This document shows positions 63,790 through 64,000 of a DNA stretch of 64,000 nucleotides, piece after piece. Position 1 is the stretch's first letter. Each line of letters starts with the position of its first letter. The notes under the pieces are model-generated. The model was not told the origin of the DNA and did no database searches. It worked only from the letters and a program-made list of their open reading frames with translations. The DNA lies in assembly GCA_030433805.1 (NCBI GenBank), contig JARUXA010000001.1, forward strand, positions 1-64,000, in the 5' to 3' direction. Origin of the DNA: Sphingomonas sp. PsM26 (lineage in GTDB: Bacteria > Pseudomonadota > Alphaproteobacteria > Sphingomonadales > Sphingomonadaceae). The translations under genes and the position numbers were made by a program.

Positions 63790-64000
63790 ATGTTGCTATT
63801 TTTCACATTGGTGCTCGCCACCGCCGGTTCCATTCCGAATGATCCTTGTCCCGGCACGACCACGCCTGAAGTCAATGCCTGTCAAAAAGTCGTGTCCGAT
63901 CAGGCGGACGCTGATCTCAATCGGTATTACCAAGCGGCACTGAAGCGGTTGAAGCAGGACGACCAGGAGCTTGCCCGGAGGCTTGTTGCATCTCAAAGGG
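63790..64000 (+). CDS. LprI/DUF1311-like secreted protein, partial
   Basis: Open reading frame from ATG 63790 to the window edge (70 codons, no stop seen). A short signal peptide (MLLFFTLVLATAGS) is followed by CPGTTTPEVNACQKVVSDQA and DADLNRYYQAALKRLKQDD. Two cysteines and a T-P-E-V-N-A-C pattern match the LprI N-terminal (DUF1311) family of periplasmic or lysozyme-inhibitor-related proteins. The C-terminal part lies outside the window. Composition is less GC-rich than upstream genes. Confidence 0.7.
   Translation, partial: MLLFFTLVLATAGSIPNDPCPGTTTPEVNACQKVVSDQADADLNRYYQAALKRLKQDDQELARRLVASQR

Noticed and set aside
63494..63943. 149-codon plus-strand ORF after tRNA-Leu
   Set aside because: No protein-like pattern and it overlaps the LprI-like frame, which has a signal peptide and family motif.

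Overview
The window is high-GC, almost gap-free chromosomal DNA from an alphaproteobacterium. The best fit is a sphingomonad (Sphingomonadales). Reasons: the DUF4167-prmC-prfA-hisS order, the ybgC-tolQRAB-pal operon, COQ9 and UbiG for ubiquinone, an HWE-family sensor kinase, an MJ0042 zinc-ribbon gene divergent from ftsEX, many short secreted proteins of sphingomonad style, and several families of short palindromic intergenic repeats. There are no rRNA genes, insertion sequences, prophage or CRISPR arrays. The first ~100 bases are C-homopolymer rich and look like a low-quality contig end.

Layout. 0.1-5 kb (minus strand): a DUF4167 protein, PrmC, release factor 1 and HisRS. PrmC carries an unusual repeat-derived N-terminal extension. 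5-9 kb: DUF1345 membrane protein, secreted M61 peptidase, inorganic pyrophosphatase, an SDR. 9.5-12 kb: a two-gene quaternary-amine/osmolyte-type ABC importer whose permease is fused to its binding protein. 12-19 kb: ubiG and lysC (divergent), a pair of unrecognised beta-rich proteins, a small secreted protein, a beta-hydroxyacid-dehydrogenase-like enzyme, YjbQ, nitronate monooxygenase. 19-23 kb: CHASE3-HAMP-GAF-GGDEF cyclase and an ABC-2 exporter pair. 23.4-28.2 kb: ybgC-tolQRAB-pal, the cell-envelope constriction machine. 28.5-30 kb: an SPFH / ribbon-helix-helix / small membrane protein operon behind an AT-rich operator. 30-36 kb: S1/P1 nuclease, STAND-like ATPase, isoaspartyl peptidase, acyltransferase, ispG, an AbrB-VapC toxin-antitoxin module. 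36-41 kb: transporter, acetyltransferase, TfoX-like, phhB, a zincin, ccmAB, a TonB-like protein.

41-45 kb holds the riboflavin operon ribD-ribE-ribB(X)-ribH plus a GNAT. Its RibA-like domain lacks the zinc cysteines. 45-50 kb: cytochrome P450 behind an interleaved inverted-repeat element, Old Yellow Enzyme reductase, DMT transporter, COQ9. 50-54.6 kb: feoAB behind a Fur-box-like site, ssb, GAF-PAS-HWE kinase convergent with a single-domain response regulator. 54.6-63 kb: metX-GNAT-metW, tyrA, ftsE-ftsX-ydcF-plsC, MJ0042 zinc-ribbon protein, MATE transporter. 63.3-64 kb: tRNA-Leu(GAG), then a composition change and a partial LprI-like gene cut by the window edge.

Most genes are housekeeping and tightly packed, often with 4-base ATGA/GTGA overlaps that imply translational coupling. 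The most unusual items are the in-frame repeat insertion in prmC, four palindromic repeat families with 25-35 bp arms, the unrecognised protein pair at 14.2-15.9 kb, the SPFH/RHH/membrane operon, and the double inverted repeat at the P450 promoter. All functional calls come from reading protein sequence; no database search was run.
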